From NCBI GenBank assembly GCA_032716605.1, contig CM064506.1, positions 16,131,779-16,195,778 of the forward strand: a stretch of 64,000 bases of DNA, given 5' to 3'. Below the pieces are notes generated by a model that saw only the letters and a program-made list of their open reading frames with translations, had not been told where the DNA came from and ran no database searches. A program made the position numbers and the translations under genes. Below, in pieces: positions 29,616 through 39,819 of the stretch (within the stretch, counting starts at the first letter, position 1; each line of letters begins with the position of its first letter). This stretch comes from Paralithodes platypus. Lineage: Eukaryota > Arthropoda > Malacostraca > Decapoda > Lithodidae.

Positions 29616-32030
29616 ATGCACAATCACAAACAACTCATCACAACCCCCACACGTATCTCTGAGAACACTGCCACAATATTAGACCACATAAACTGTAACA
29701 GAGAGGACAAAATATCCCAATCAGGGGTTATACAGACTGGGATAAGTGATCACTTCGTCACATATTGCACACGGAAAACCACAAAAATTACCCTAGAGAA
29801 TCACAAGGTTATCAAAACAAGGTCACTCAGAAACTACAATAAGGAAACATTTCTGGACATTTTATGGAATACAGACTGGTCTCCAGTGTTTGGAAGTACA
29901 AACGTTAATGACGCATGGGTTGGCTTCAGAACCATCATCACAAACATCCTAGACGAAATAGCTCCTCTGAAAGACATACGAATTAAAGCAAGGTCAGACC
30001 CATGGATCAACAATGACATACTACACCATCTGGAACACAGAGACAATCTGTTAAAAAGGCTAGCGAAACATAGACAGGATCAAGGTCTGAAACATGAGTT
30101 CAACAGGGCCAGGAATAAACTAAGTAGGAAAATGAAATCAGTGAAAACTAATTATTTTCACAATAAGGCAGAGGAATATCAGAATAACCCAAAGAAACTA
30201 TGGAGGCACCTAAGAACAACAGGCTACAGCAACAAGACAAGGGATTCGTCTAACACTAATATTGCTCTCACCATTAATGATCAGGTTTGCCACGATAAAC
30301 GACAAATTTCAACCTACTTCAACTCCTTCTTCACTTCCATAGCAAACACACTTGCACAGAACCTACCTCAACCTCTCAATAAATACACGACAACAACGGC
30401 CACCTTTCGTAATTTCTACAGAGATAAAGACATACAACCGAACACATTTGGATTGCAAAATGTTACACCAAAATACACTTTTGATGAGCTGTCTAACCTA
30501 AATGTACATAAGAGCACAGGACCAGACAAAATTCCTGCCAAATTTCTACGAGATGGAGCCATTGGTATAGCAGGCCCCCTAACCCACATCATCAACTTGT
30601 CAATTAACACCAACACTGTACCTGCTGAACTGAAGGAAGCTATTGTAACCCCTCTATTCAAGAAAGGAAATAAACTAGAAGTTGGCAACTACAGACCAGT
30701 TAGCATATTATGTATTGTATCTAAAATCCTTGAAAGAGCGGTATACACCCAAATTGAACACTACCTCAAACAAAATGATCTATTCTATAAGTTTCAATCA
30801 GGTTTCAGATGCATGTACTCGACAGACTCCTGTCTCATCCACTTAACGGATCACATTCATAAAGAAATGGCTAAAGGTAACTACACCGGTATGGTTCTTC
30901 TTGATCTACAAAAAGCGTTTGACACAGTAGACCATGATATCCTATGTAATAAACTACAAGCAATGGGCATAGGGTCTGTGAACTGGTTTAAATCTTATCT
31001 TAGTGGTAGAACCCAAAGAGTCAAAATTGATGATAATATATCTGATCCTATGCCAATTAACTGTGGGGTCCCGCAGGGAAGCATCCTTGGTCCCTTACTC
31101 TTTCTCTGTTATGTAAACGACATGGAACTGAGCGTCTCATGTACATTATTACTGTATGCAGACGACAGCGTGCTTCTGGTTTCAGGAAAAGACCCAATAA
31201 GTATTGCCGCTTCACTTTCCAAAGAACTAGCATCATGTAGTGAATGGCTAGTGGACAATAGACTATCTCTTCACCTGGGCAAGACGGAAGCCATCTTATG
31301 TGGAACAAAACGCAAACTGAAAGACATTGTGGGCTTCTCGGTCAACTGTAATGATATTCCTATAACAACAGTGTCAAAAGTTAAATATCTCGGACTGAAA
31401 CTGGACGCGAGTTTGTCAGGTGAAACAATTTTGGAATCTATCCTGAGTAAGTGTAGAGCACGTATAAAATACCTGTATAGACAGGTGGGATGCTTGCCCG
31501 CGGCGACCAAAAAGACCCTCTGCCAAGCGCTTGTTCAATGTCATTTTGACTATTCTGTGTCATCCTGGTACTCTGCATCATCTAAATCAGCACAGCACAA
31601 ACTTCAGGTCACTCAAAATAAAATGGTTAGGTTCATGCTGAACCTAGGACCCAGATCACATGTTGGCCAGGAACAACTTCAGTCACTAGGTATGCTCAAT
31701 GTCGCTGACAGGGCCAAACAAATCAGGCTCACTAATGCCTTCAAAATTTTCTATGACAGAGCTCCAGAGTATCTAAAGAATGATTTTGTTAAAGCAAATG
31801 AGAGGAGTGGACATAATACAAGAAACAGGATGTTTAATTTTAAGGTCCCGAGAATCCAAGGACAGGGTAAGGAAACATTCTTCTTCACTGCCATCAAAGA
31901 CTTGAACGACCTACCCCAGTCAGTCCGTGAAAAGAGAACACTGTATTCCTTCAGACGTAGCCTGAAGGAACACCTGAACCGGACAGCTGCGAGAAGGGAG
32001 CACCAAGCTTATGTCTACTACCGGTACTAA
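29616..32030 (+). CDS. LINE H ORF2: endonuclease C-terminus plus reverse transcriptase
   Basis: Open for 804 codons. It starts in the endonuclease (TPTRISENTATILDHI, then GISDHF), followed by a linker and reverse transcriptase: HKSTGPDKIPAKFL, AIVTPLFKKGNK, NYRPVSILCIVSK, FQSGFRCMYSTDS, MVLLDLQKAFDTVDH (catalytic Asp), CGVPQGSILGPLLFL and LLLYADDSVLL (catalytic pair). The thumb and C-terminal domain follow (KYLGLKLD, HNTRNRMFNF, LNDLPQSVRE) to TAA at 32028-32030. All RT catalytic residues are present. The ATG at 29616 lies within the endonuclease and is not the natural start, so the element is 5'-defective although its RT could be made. Confidence 0.88.
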   Translation: MHNHKQLITTPTRISENTATILDHINCNREDKISQSGVIQTGISDHFVTYCTRKTTKITLENHKVIKTRSLRNYNKETFLDILWNTDWSPVFGSTNVNDAWVGFRTIITNILDEIAPLKDIRIKARSDPWINNDILHHLEHRDNLLKRLAKHRQDQGLKHEFNRARNKLSRKMKSVKTNYFHNKAEEYQNNPKKLWRHLRTTGYSNKTRDSSNTNIALTINDQVCHDKRQISTYFNSFFTSIANTLAQNLPQPLNKYTTTTATFRNFYRDKDIQPNTFGLQNVTPKYTFDELSNLNVHKSTGPDKIPAKFLRDGAIGIAGPLTHIINLSINTNTVPAELKEAIVTPLFKKGNKLEVGNYRPVSILCIVSKILERAVYTQIEHYLKQNDLFYKFQSGFRCMYSTDSCLIHLTDHIHKEMAKGNYTGMVLLDLQKAFDTVDHDILCNKLQAMGIGSVNWFKSYLSGRTQRVKIDDNISDPMPINCGVPQGSILGPLLFLCYVNDMELSVSCTLLLYADDSVLLVSGKDPISIAASLSKELASCSEWLVDNRLSLHLGKTEAILCGTKRKLKDIVGFSVNCNDIPITTVSKVKYLGLKLDASLSGETILESILSKCRARIKYLYRQVGCLPAATKKTLCQALVQCHFDYSVSSWYSASSKSAQHKLQVTQNKMVRFMLNLGPRSHVGQEQLQSLGMLNVADRAKQIRLTNAFKIFYDRAPEYLKNDFVKANERSGHNTRNRMFNFKVPRIQGQGKETFFFTAIKDLNDLPQSVREKRTLYSFRRSLKEHLNRTAARREHQAYVYYRY

Positions 32031-32395
32031 ATACGACATAAGAGATAGACAAACCAAACTTAAATTAATACTGATTATGGATTACTGATATTTACTATAG
32101 GATGTAAGGTATCTTAAAATAACCCCCTAGAAATACTTTCTCTAAAGTATCTATTTCTTTATCCTTCCCATTTCCCCAGCTAACCTAATCCCACAAGGAC
32201 CCCGATGGAAATACGCCTAACGGCCTTATTGGGCTATCCTTAATTGGAATTATGCAAGGCTGGTACATGTAATTTTTGTAACATACTATGTGGTACCAAC
32301 TCTGTAAATTGCTAACTGAATAAATATTATTATTATTATTATTATTATGATAGGTTAGAGGTTACGATTTCTGCCTAACTTAGAATGAACGGACT

Positions 32396-32582
32396 ATAGT
32401 GTAACAAATTATGCAACCAACATTCTGAAGACAAAGCTGTGCGGGTAGGTAATCCTTCCCGCACTTACCTACATCACTTTTGGTAAGGGTAGCTTCAACC
32501 TGTAAACACCTTCAGCATCATGACACCTTTTTACCTTTGATTCTGACTAAAATTAGATAATTTCATGCAGTTTAAGAAAGAC
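32396..32582. other. Short spacer without recognised feature
   Basis: Unique AT-rich sequence between the right end of MITE M and the LINE B3 target duplication. Nothing supported. Confidence 0.5.
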
Positions 32583-32592
32583 CTATGTTACT

Positions 32593-32731
32593 ATCTATCT
32601 ATCTATCTATTGCCTGACGCCGTGATCCCCGAAGGGGTGGCCACGAACGAACCGCCCCCATGCACCTCTGTCCCCAGTCAGTCGACGCCCCTCCCCCCAA
32701 CCAGCACCGCCTTCGTTCATGTACTGTAGTT
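32593..32731 (-). mobile_element. LINE B3: 139 bp severely 5'-truncated copy
   Basis: Only the last ~115 bp of the LINE B coding end (GWG...RLTGDRGAWG...HGVRQ) plus the (ATAG)n tail. A 10 bp duplication, CTATGTTACT, lies at 32583-32592 and 32732-32741. It defines the minimal 3' segment used by the family. Confidence 0.93.
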
Positions 32732-32741
32732 CTATGTTACT

Positions 32742-33044
32742 AAGAGGGTTTATTTAGATCGCCATTGTGATTCCAAGATTATAATTATGGCTTTATATAT
32801 TTTGGCAATTTGTTGTGCCAATGACAGCTATTCATAGATTTATGAGAACAGTAAATCACCCATGGACTAGGAATCAACAGTTTTGGTCCCCCAATGTTTT
32901 CGTTATTTTCCTTTGGGAACTTGTTTTTTTTAGTCTCAACTTCTTCAGGAAGCCTTCCTGATGTTTGAAATACGTGAATCTAGGGGCGGCAGTCCCAAGG
33001 TTGGGCTAGGTTGTCAGGATAGGTTAATATACAATACAATACAA
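32742..33044. other. Spacer without recognised gene
   Basis: AT-rich, ending in an (ATACA)n microsatellite at 33030-33049 that forms part of the LINE F target. No coding frame supported. Confidence 0.5.
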
Positions 33045-33053
33045 TACAATGGT

Positions 33054-33957
33054 GGTTGTTGTTGTTGTTGTTGTTGTTGTTCTTGTTCTTGTTCCCTAAG
33101 CTGCCTGGCCGAACAGCCCCGAGTCCCTGAGGAAGGTTATGGCCATGATCGGGGCTTTCCCACAGAGCTATCATTGAGTGTAGATTGTGTTGTTGGCGTA
33201 AGTGGTCGTGTGAAATGCAGTCTTCTATGATGTGTTTGATGGTATGGGGTGCTGTGTTACATCCCGGGCAGCTGTCGACGACGGAGTCATCCAGTCTCTT
33301 CTGATAGCTCAGAAGAGCTGGATGGTGTCCGCATCTCAGCCTGGCCAGGTGGACTCTGTCCTTGCGAGGAAGGGAGGATTCGGAAGGATGGATTTCGGGA
33401 GGTCGTGCTTGCAGCTGCGTGTTGTCTATGAGTGAGTGGATGGATCGGCGAGAGATATTAGTATGGATGTGCTTCTGGAAGTTGGTTTGGGGTGGGCAGG
33501 GAGGGAGAGAGGACAGTATTTGTGTGTGATACCGTGTGCTGGGTGTTGTTTTGATATTTCTTGGTGTCTGTGGGTGTGTTGCCATGTAGTGTAGTGGGTG
33601 GTTTTGGTTCGTGGAGGCTGCTGCCAGGAATTGAGTGCCTCTCATGTCCAGATGGTCTTTGACTTTGAGGATTTTGGTTTCTTGATGTAGGTGATCTGTG
33701 GGTGTAGTAGCTGTGCAGCCTGTAATGATTTTTAGGGCTTTGTTTTGAATAGTCTGTAAGGTCTTATGATGTGTTTCAGCTAGGGTAGAAGCCCAGGCTG
33801 GGCTTGCGTATTCCATCACTGATCTTATGTATTGTTTATAAACTGTGGTGGTGCTTTCTTTGTTGTGTCCAAATTTTGTGTGAGAAAGTGACCTGAGGGT
33901 GTTTAGTCTGGGTGTCAGCTTCTTTTTCGTGTTTGTGGTGTGCTGTTTGAATGTCAT
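33054..33957 (-). pseudogene. LINE F ORF2 C-terminal domain (partial)
   Basis: About 300 codons of the post-RT domain of a Jockey-group ORF2: LRSLSHTKFGHNKE, VYKQYIRSVMEYASPAW, LARLRCGHHPAL and the terminal CX2C...H...C motif. No RT catalytic residues are retained. The frame continues through the tail repeat into flanking sequence (to 32980), so its C-terminus as read is not natural. Related 3' ends occur at 22014, 23700 and 42266. Confidence 0.88.
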
Positions 33958-34201
33958 ATGAGTATCATATGTATCATATGTATCATAATGTTACTCCTAG
34001 GATTTTGGGTGAGTGTATATGTGTTAGGGGTGTGTTGTTTATGGTGAGTTGAGGGATGTATTCGTGTTCTCCTGTCCAGCTTGTGAGCAGGGTTTCGGTG
34101 GATTTGGCTGGGGCTAGATTAAGTCTGTTTGTAGTGCACCAGCCATGTAGTGTGTTGAGATAGGGTTGAAGGAGATCTGTTGTTGTGTTTGGGTCAATGG
34201 G
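33054..34201 (-). mobile_element. LINE F: Jockey-type LINE, 5' truncated, (AAC)n tail
   Basis: TACAATGGT at 33045-33053 and 34202-34210 is the 9 bp target duplication. The minus-strand protein runs from the RT thumb (NRLNLAPAKSTET, SPKILGVTL) through a short (CATATGATA) expansion at 33955-33985 that introduces stops, then MTFKQHTTNTKKKLTPRLN and the C-terminal cysteine/histidine motif CPGCNTAPHTIKHIIEDC to AVRPGSLGN. There it enters an AAC tail and is translated as poly-Asn, with no stop before the tail. Confidence 0.92.
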
Positions 34202-34210
34202 TACAATGGT

Positions 34211-34453
34211 TTAACGTCATTGCTTCCATTGATAACCATGCAGTAGCCAGGCATACTACTTCCTGATCAGGAAATGGGTTAGAGATACTAAGATCATACC
34301 AGGTGAAGAATGCATCCCCCAACACAAGCTCCTAGTTTGTGATAAGTGCCTAAGCAGAGTTCCTGTTAGAAAGAAAGTACATTAGCCAAAAAGGAAAGTA
34401 TGGTTGTTGGAAAAAGAGGAGTACAGACAGATTCCACAAATAAATTATAAAAA
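34211..34453. other. Spacer without recognised feature
   Basis: No supported frame. It lies between LINE F and an RTE-like LINE fragment and could be part of the latter's eroded 5' side. Confidence 0.45.
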
Positions 34454-34735
34454 TTGAGAGAAGAATGGGTGCTAGGCCAGATGATGTTGATAGCAAACGG
34501 AACTACAGTACAGTATATAGAATGCAGCTTCCTTGATACCACATACACAGTATATGGCAAAACAAAGGGGCCACCCAGACATAAGCTCTCCTGGTGGTGG
34601 AACAACGAAGTTGAAGCTGTAGTCAGAGAGAAGAAGAGATGTTTCAAAGTATGGAAGAAAGGTGGCAGCAAGGAAGAATACCTGTCTGTCAAACGTAATA
34701 CTCTTCAAAAAAAGATTATTCGAATCATTTCATAA
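34454..34735 (+). pseudogene. RTE-like LINE (family G) fragment, pre-RT region
   Basis: KTKGPPRHKLSWWWNNEVEAVVREKKRCFKVWKKGGSKEEYL is the linker between endonuclease and reverse transcriptase of RTE-like LINEs (read as two consecutive stretches, about 34557-34690). The same segment with minor changes is at 42957-43130, where it continues further. Truncated on both sides here. Confidence 0.8.
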
Positions 34736-34772
34736 AAAAAAAGTAGGGAACATACCGATCCACTATTCAAGT

Positions 34773-35934
34773 TGTTATGCCCTGTTTTCTACAGGTTTAA
34801 CTTGGGTAATGTGAGTTCTAAATGACTGGGTATATAAGGCTGCATGCACAATACAAGATATGAGGAATAGAGAACACAAAGAAACACATGGTAGCAAGTT
34901 ACACGATCACGTTTATTTATATACCACTGCAGAATACTCGTGCAAGACAATATAATAGAATTGAACAACACTAGCATAAGTGGATCTGGATGGAGCCTAG
35001 TCTCCCACTTCCAACGTTCAGGTATTAATCTTCTGATCACTGGCTTAATTAGCAAGTTTTATTTTCTGGAAGACCTCAATATATTCATGTAATTCAATTT
35101 CACTGATTTGATCTCTTACTGGCTGGTCGCGTGCCCAAGTAGCAGCTCACAGTTAGGATTAGACACGTGTATATTGTAGAACACGGAAATTTCTAGTAAC
35201 CTCATGGGGGTACTGATCTAAGTTTTATATTCTTATGGCAGAAATACGTAGAACACAAATCAGTGGGCGAACGTTAGATATCACTAGAGTTTTAATATCT
35301 GAATAAGGTAATTACGAGAGTCAATGTCGCCTGTTAATTAATGAGCACTGATCGCTTAGTACGTCCCAAATGGAATGGTTAAATATGAGTTACACTGGGC
35401 AAGGTTTTAGCCACTTTATAGAAAGTTAATAAGTGAGTGTCAAACTAGTACTATAACACTTAGTACTAGCAACATGAATCTTGAATAGTATTTGTAGATC
35501 TGGTCCTAGTTATCTTGCTTCCGGTGATGTTGGGGGCTAACGACTGGTTCCGCGGCCGTCCAGGGGGTCCATATGTGTGAAGTTCTCAAATACGTGGGCA
35601 GGTCCTTCTATCCAAATCTGCCACGGAGTCTGCCGGCTCTGGAATCTCAACTCCGGAACAACACCAGGGCAGAGCTAGAGGTTAACTGCAGGGTAGTGAC
35701 CACTGGTTGGTGTCTAGCTTTCAACTGATTTGACTGGGGGCGGGAGCTAGATTTATAGGCTCGGTTCTGGACCCTGTAGACAGTAGGGATCTCGGGTCTT
35801 ATGGACTTATTTGAGCTCTCAATAGATATGGGGACTAGGTAAGATGGTATTTACTGTTGTGGCACATGGCTATAGGAAGCCTTTATATTTTCATATAACT
35901 GAGCCTTAGTAAGAGGTACTATTTTGGCTATACT
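34773..35934 (-). repeat. 3' LTR copy (1.16 kb direct repeat)
   Basis: Begins (plus strand) TGTTATGCCCTG and matches 38656-39819 with very few differences. On the minus strand it has a TATA-like TATATAAATAAACG near 34918. It is cut at 35934 by a poly-A retroposon on the minus strand. Confidence 0.85.
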
Positions 35935-36345
35935 TTTTTTTTTTCTTTTCTATATTCCAACTTACTTCCTCTCGCACGCACCTACAAACTGCCCAGTTGG
36001 CAACTCGCTTGGGCGGCTGGCAACTCCACAACCCAACCCCATCGAGTCTCACAACACTCCCTGCTCTCTCCTATCCTCTTCCTTGTCCTGTGGGGATCCC
36101 TGTGGGGATCGGTTTTTACACCATACCCGAAAGAGGATTTATGGAGCTCCGATCTTACTCTCAACCATCTGAACAATTTAACCAGCACACCTAAACTTCG
36201 TTAAATGCGGAAATAGCCTCACGAAAATATCATGCCCTGGTGGGGGCACGAACTCTCGACCCTTGGGTGTGAGGCAGGTACCTTACCAGTTAGACCAATA
36301 GAGATATCCCACTTGGCCTGTTCGGCTCAGGGTATTTCCGCATCC
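35935..36345 (-). mobile_element. Poly-A retroposon with tRNA-like segment
   Basis: The A-rich tail is at 35935-35950 (T-rich on the plus strand), preceded on the minus strand by AAGTAAGTTGGAATATAG, the same 3' end as the retroposon at 43466-43797. Near the other end (about 36330-36260) the minus strand reads TGGTCTAACTGGTAAGGTAC...GCCTCACACCC...GAGTTCGTGCC, resembling a tRNA-Val(CAC) A box and anticodon region with a poor B box. Inverted TGCGGAAATA/TATTTCCGCA flank that segment. Confidence 0.55.
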
Positions 36346-36369
36346 GAGGTCTGTTTAGGATAACCTATT

Positions 36370-37560
36370 TTCACTGAATTTACAAGGAAAAGGAGGTAGG
36401 GGTTATGTACGGGGGTGATTGTTCGTTCTGAATGTGGTCGTGAGAGGTTAGGCTGGCAGGGTGGGAATTGGTGGAGGTTGAAAGTTTAGCTGGGCTCATG
36501 ATGGTGGGGGACCGACTGGTGAGCAGGTGTTCGGTACGCATGAGGGGGGGGGAAATCACTTTGGTGGGGGTCACGCGTGAGGGGGGGATTAACGGCGCGT
36601 GTGGGAGGATCAGAGTGGTGGGGTGTGTCGGTGGCAGTGACGGTTTGTTTAGAGGTTATATGGGATTGGTGGGTTTGTCTGTCATGAGGGGGTGAGTCAA
36701 GTGTGGGGTTTTGAAGTAAGGTTGAAAGTTTAGCTGGGCTCATGATGGTGGGGGACCGACTGGTGAGCAGGTGTTCGGTACGCATGAGGGGGGGAAAATA
36801 ACTTTGGTGGGGGTCACGTGTGAGGGGGGGATTAACGGCGCGTGTGGGAGGATCAGAGTGGTGGGGTGTGTCGGTGGCAGTGACGGTTTGTTTAGAGGTT
36901 ATATGGGATTGGTGGGTTTGTCTGTCATAAGGGGGTGAGTCAAGTGTGGGGTTTTGAAGTTTATTAGGGGTGTGAATTGTGGGGGGGTGGAAGGGAGCTA
37001 CTGACGGAAAACTGTCACAAGGGAAATTTTATTGGTGGGGGAATAGCTGAGCATTTCTGGGGGAAGCGGGGGAACATGATTGGGTCCCTAGGTCGTCACG
37101 CGTGAGGGGAGGATTAACGGCGCGTGTGGGAGGGTCAGGGTGGTGAGAAGTGAGAGAGTTAGAAAACGGGATTTGTTGGGGGACTGCGGAGGGTTGGTGG
37201 GGGAGGAGTTAGGTGTAGAACAGGGGTTATTGGTAGAGGACTGATGTATTGATTTGGGGTTGTTAACAGGACGAATTTGGGGAATTTTCTTGGTGTCAGT
37301 CTCGGTCTGGTTAAAGGTTATGTGGGACTGGGGAGGATTAGTGGGGGCAGAGTTAGGCATAGGACATGGGTTATTGAGGGAGGAGTGATGTACTGATTTG
37401 GGGTTGTTAACAGGACGAGTTTGGGGAATTTTCTTGGTGGTAGTCTCGGTCTGGTTAGAGGTTATCTGGGACTGGTGAGTTTGTTTGACATGAGAGGGCG
37501 AGTCAAGTGTGGGGTTTTGAAGTTTTCTAGGGGTGTGAATTGTGTGGGGGTGGAAGGGAG
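36370..37560. repeat. Tandem duplications replacing pol in the LTR element
   Basis: A ~244 bp unit repeats directly (36481 and 36725 starts). A second module (GGTTGTTAACAGGACGA...GGGAATTTTCTTGGTG) recurs near 37258, 37405 and 37777. On the minus strand these are copies of the gag 3' region. Frames are interrupted, so no protein is called. Confidence 0.8.
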
Positions 37561-38585
37561 CTACTGACGGAAAACTGTCACAAGGGGAATTTTGTTGTTT
37601 GTGGAATAGCTGAACATTTCTGGGGGCATGGGGAAAACATGTTTTGTGGTAGGCCTACATAGGTAGGCATAGCTAGAATACGGGGCTTGTTGGGGGGGCT
37701 GCGGAGGGTTGGTGGGGGAAGAGTTAGGTGTAGAACAGGGGTTATTGGTAGAGGACTGATGTATTGATTTGGGGTTGTTAACAGGACGAATTTTGGGAAT
37801 TTTCTTGGTGGCAGTCACGGTCTGGTTAGAGGTTATCTGGGACTGGTGAGTTTGTTTGACATGCATAGAAAAAGGATGGGGTTTATGGGGTAACACAATT
37901 GATGGAAGATGATCGTTGGTGGATGGCTGGGCAGGGGAAAATTTAGGGATGGTCAGAGAGGATAGAGGCAAGGAAGAGTGCACTGGGGTTGGACTTTCAC
38001 CGGAAGTCATTTTGGAAGGGTGCACGGAGTCTTGGATAGGGGCTGAAGGGTTGGATAGGGGATTCATCGAACTGAGTAGGCATTCTTCTCTGATGGAGAG
38101 CATATGTTCTTCGAATAAGCCATACGGGTCGAGATGGGCGGTGATGTGGGGTGGGAGGATGTTTAACAATGCGGTGAATAAGAGTTCATTTTGTTGGTCG
38201 TAATCTTCATAGCTATACGTGGTCCTCACGTATCTGTAGAGTTGTATGAGGGTCACATTTATATCCCCTTCATACTTGATCTCGTCGATGTTAATTATTT
38301 TGGGGGAGATGAGGGAACCCAAAAGTGGCCCTAAGGTCCGGATCACGAGGGATCGAAACTGGTTCCAGGTAGTGTACTCTCTGGCGTTACCTGTTTAGCA
38401 ATTTGGGAAACGGCTTTGCCCAACTGCATAATGTGCAATAATGCAATGGCGATTTTTTCGCGGTCATTTTGAAGTGCCACATCTAACACTGGTTTTATTA
38501 TGTCTAAGTAAGTGGCAATATCATACGTGTTTACATCATACTTGGGAATGTGTGTGAGTGGCTGCCAATTTCGCGATGTTGCCAT
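37561..38585 (-). pseudogene. gag-like ORF of the LTR element, frameshifted
   Basis: The first frame starts at the ATG at 38585 (MATSRNWQPLTHIPK...IALLHIMQLGKAVSQ). Near 38390 the sensible reading moves to the next frame (YTTWNQFRSLVIRTLGPLLG), continuing through QLYRYVRTTYSYEDYD and NILPPHITAHLDPYG into a proline/serine/threonine-rich tail with repeated NQTVTATKKIPKIRPVNN. The position behind the LTR and primer-binding site supports gag; I do not recognise the family from sequence. No zinc knuckle is seen. Confidence 0.65.
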
Positions 38586-38655
38586 GCTTCTACTGTTCCA
38601 AACTTGCAGTGTAATGCAACCTTTTATCCGAATCAAGAACCACCGCTGTCGCCAA

Positions 38656-39819
38656 TGTTATGCCCTGTTTTTCTACAGGTTTAACTTGGGTAATGTGAGT
38701 TCTAAATGACTGGGTATATAAGGCTGCATGCACAATACAAGATATGAGGAATAGAGAACACAAAGAAACACATGGTAGCAAGTTACACGATCACGTTTAT
38801 TTATATACCACTGCAGAATACTCGTGCAAGACAATATAATAGAATCGAAAAAACACTAGCATAAGTGGATCTGGATGGAGCCTAGTCTCCCACTTCCAAC
38901 GTTCAGGTATTAATCTTCTGATCACTGGCTTAATTAGCAAGTTTTATTTTCTGGAAGACCTCAATATATTCATGTAATTCAATTTCACTGATTTGATCTC
39001 TTACTGGCTGGTCGCGTGCCCAAGTAGCAGCTCACAGTTAGGATTAGACACGCGTATATTGTAGAACACGGAAATCTCTAGTAACCTCATGGGGGTACTG
39101 ATCTAAGTTTTATATTCTTATGGCAGAAATACGTAGAACACAAATCAGTGGGCGAACGTTAGATATCACTATAGTTTTAATATCTGAATAAGGTAATTAC
39201 GAGAGTCAATGTTGTCTGTTAATTAATGAGCACTGATCGCTTAGTACGTCCCAAATGGAATGGTTAAATATGAGTTACACTGGGCAAGGTTTTAGCCACT
39301 TTATAGAAAGTTAATAAGTGAGTGTCAAACTAGTACTATAACACTTAGTACTAGCAACATGAATCTTGAATAGTATTTGTAGATCTGGTCCTAGTTATCT
39401 TGCTTCCGGTGATGTTGGGGGCTAACGACTGGTTCCGCGGCCGTCCAGGGGGTCCATATGTGTGAAGTTCTCAAATACGTGGGCAGGTCCTTCTATCCAA
39501 ATCTGCCACGGAGTCTGCCGGCTCTGGAATCTCAACTCCGGAACAACACCAGGGCAGAGCTAGAGGTTAACTGCAGGGTAGTGACCACTGGTTGGTGTCT
39601 AGCTTTCAACTGATTTGACTGGGGGCGGGAGCTAGATTTATAGGCTCGGTTCTGGACCCTGTAGACAGTAGGGATCTCGAGTCTTATGGACTTATTTGAG
39701 CTCTCAATAGATATGGGGACTAGGTAAGATGGTATTTACTGTTGTGGCACATGGCTATAGGAAGCCTTTATATTTTCATATAACTGAGCCTTAGTAAGAG
39801 GTACTATTTTGGCTATACT
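38656..39819 (-). repeat. 5' LTR copy (1.16 kb direct repeat)
   Basis: Partner of 34773-35934 (one extra T in the TTTTTCTACAGG run and a handful of substitutions). On its inner side it is followed by the putative primer-binding site. Confidence 0.85.

Larger units (their letters stand above)
29154..32350 (+). mobile_element. LINE H: non-LTR retrotransposon with intact RT frame
   Basis: The LINE body begins at 29178 in the endonuclease domain. It is preceded by an inverted copy of its own first 21 bases (29154-29174, 3 nt spacer), a snap-back junction. It ends after the ORF with a 3' UTR of about 290 bp and an (ATT)n tail at 32324-32347. Motifs place it in the CR1/L2/Rex-like part of the Jockey superfamily; exact clade unknown. 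It is inserted in MITE M. Confidence 0.9.
29007..32395. mobile_element. MITE family M copy, split by LINE H
   Basis: Left end AATCCGTTCATTCTAGGTTG and inverted right end (AGTCCGTTCATTCTAAGTTA on the minus strand) form a terminal inverted repeat of about 30 bp that continues as GGCAGAAATCGTAAC in both. The left arm contains the family M blocks GGGCTAGAGCAAATG and TTTGGTAGAGATATTAGC. LINE H (29154-32350) fills the gap. Confidence 0.82.
34773..39819 (-). mobile_element. Minus-strand LTR retroelement with gag only
   Basis: Two ~1.16 kb direct repeats (34773-35934 and 38656-39819) enclose gag-like coding sequence on the minus strand. Next to the inner edge of the right repeat, the minus strand reads TTGGCGACAGCGGTGG (38655-38640), a tRNA primer-binding-site position. 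The repeat end there is GGGCATAACA. No protease, RT or integrase is visible: pol is replaced by tandemly duplicated gag 3' sequence. The outer limit of the LTR at 39819 lacks the expected terminal dinucleotide, so the LTR may extend further right. Confidence 0.8.

Noticed and set aside
33061..33108. Cysteine-rich open frame (poly-Cys) on the plus strand
   Set aside because: It is the antisense of the LINE F (AAC)n tail.
36260..36330. tRNA-Val(CAC) gene on the minus strand
   Set aside because: The A box and anticodon region are suggestive but the T arm is poor and no acceptor stem pairs convincingly.
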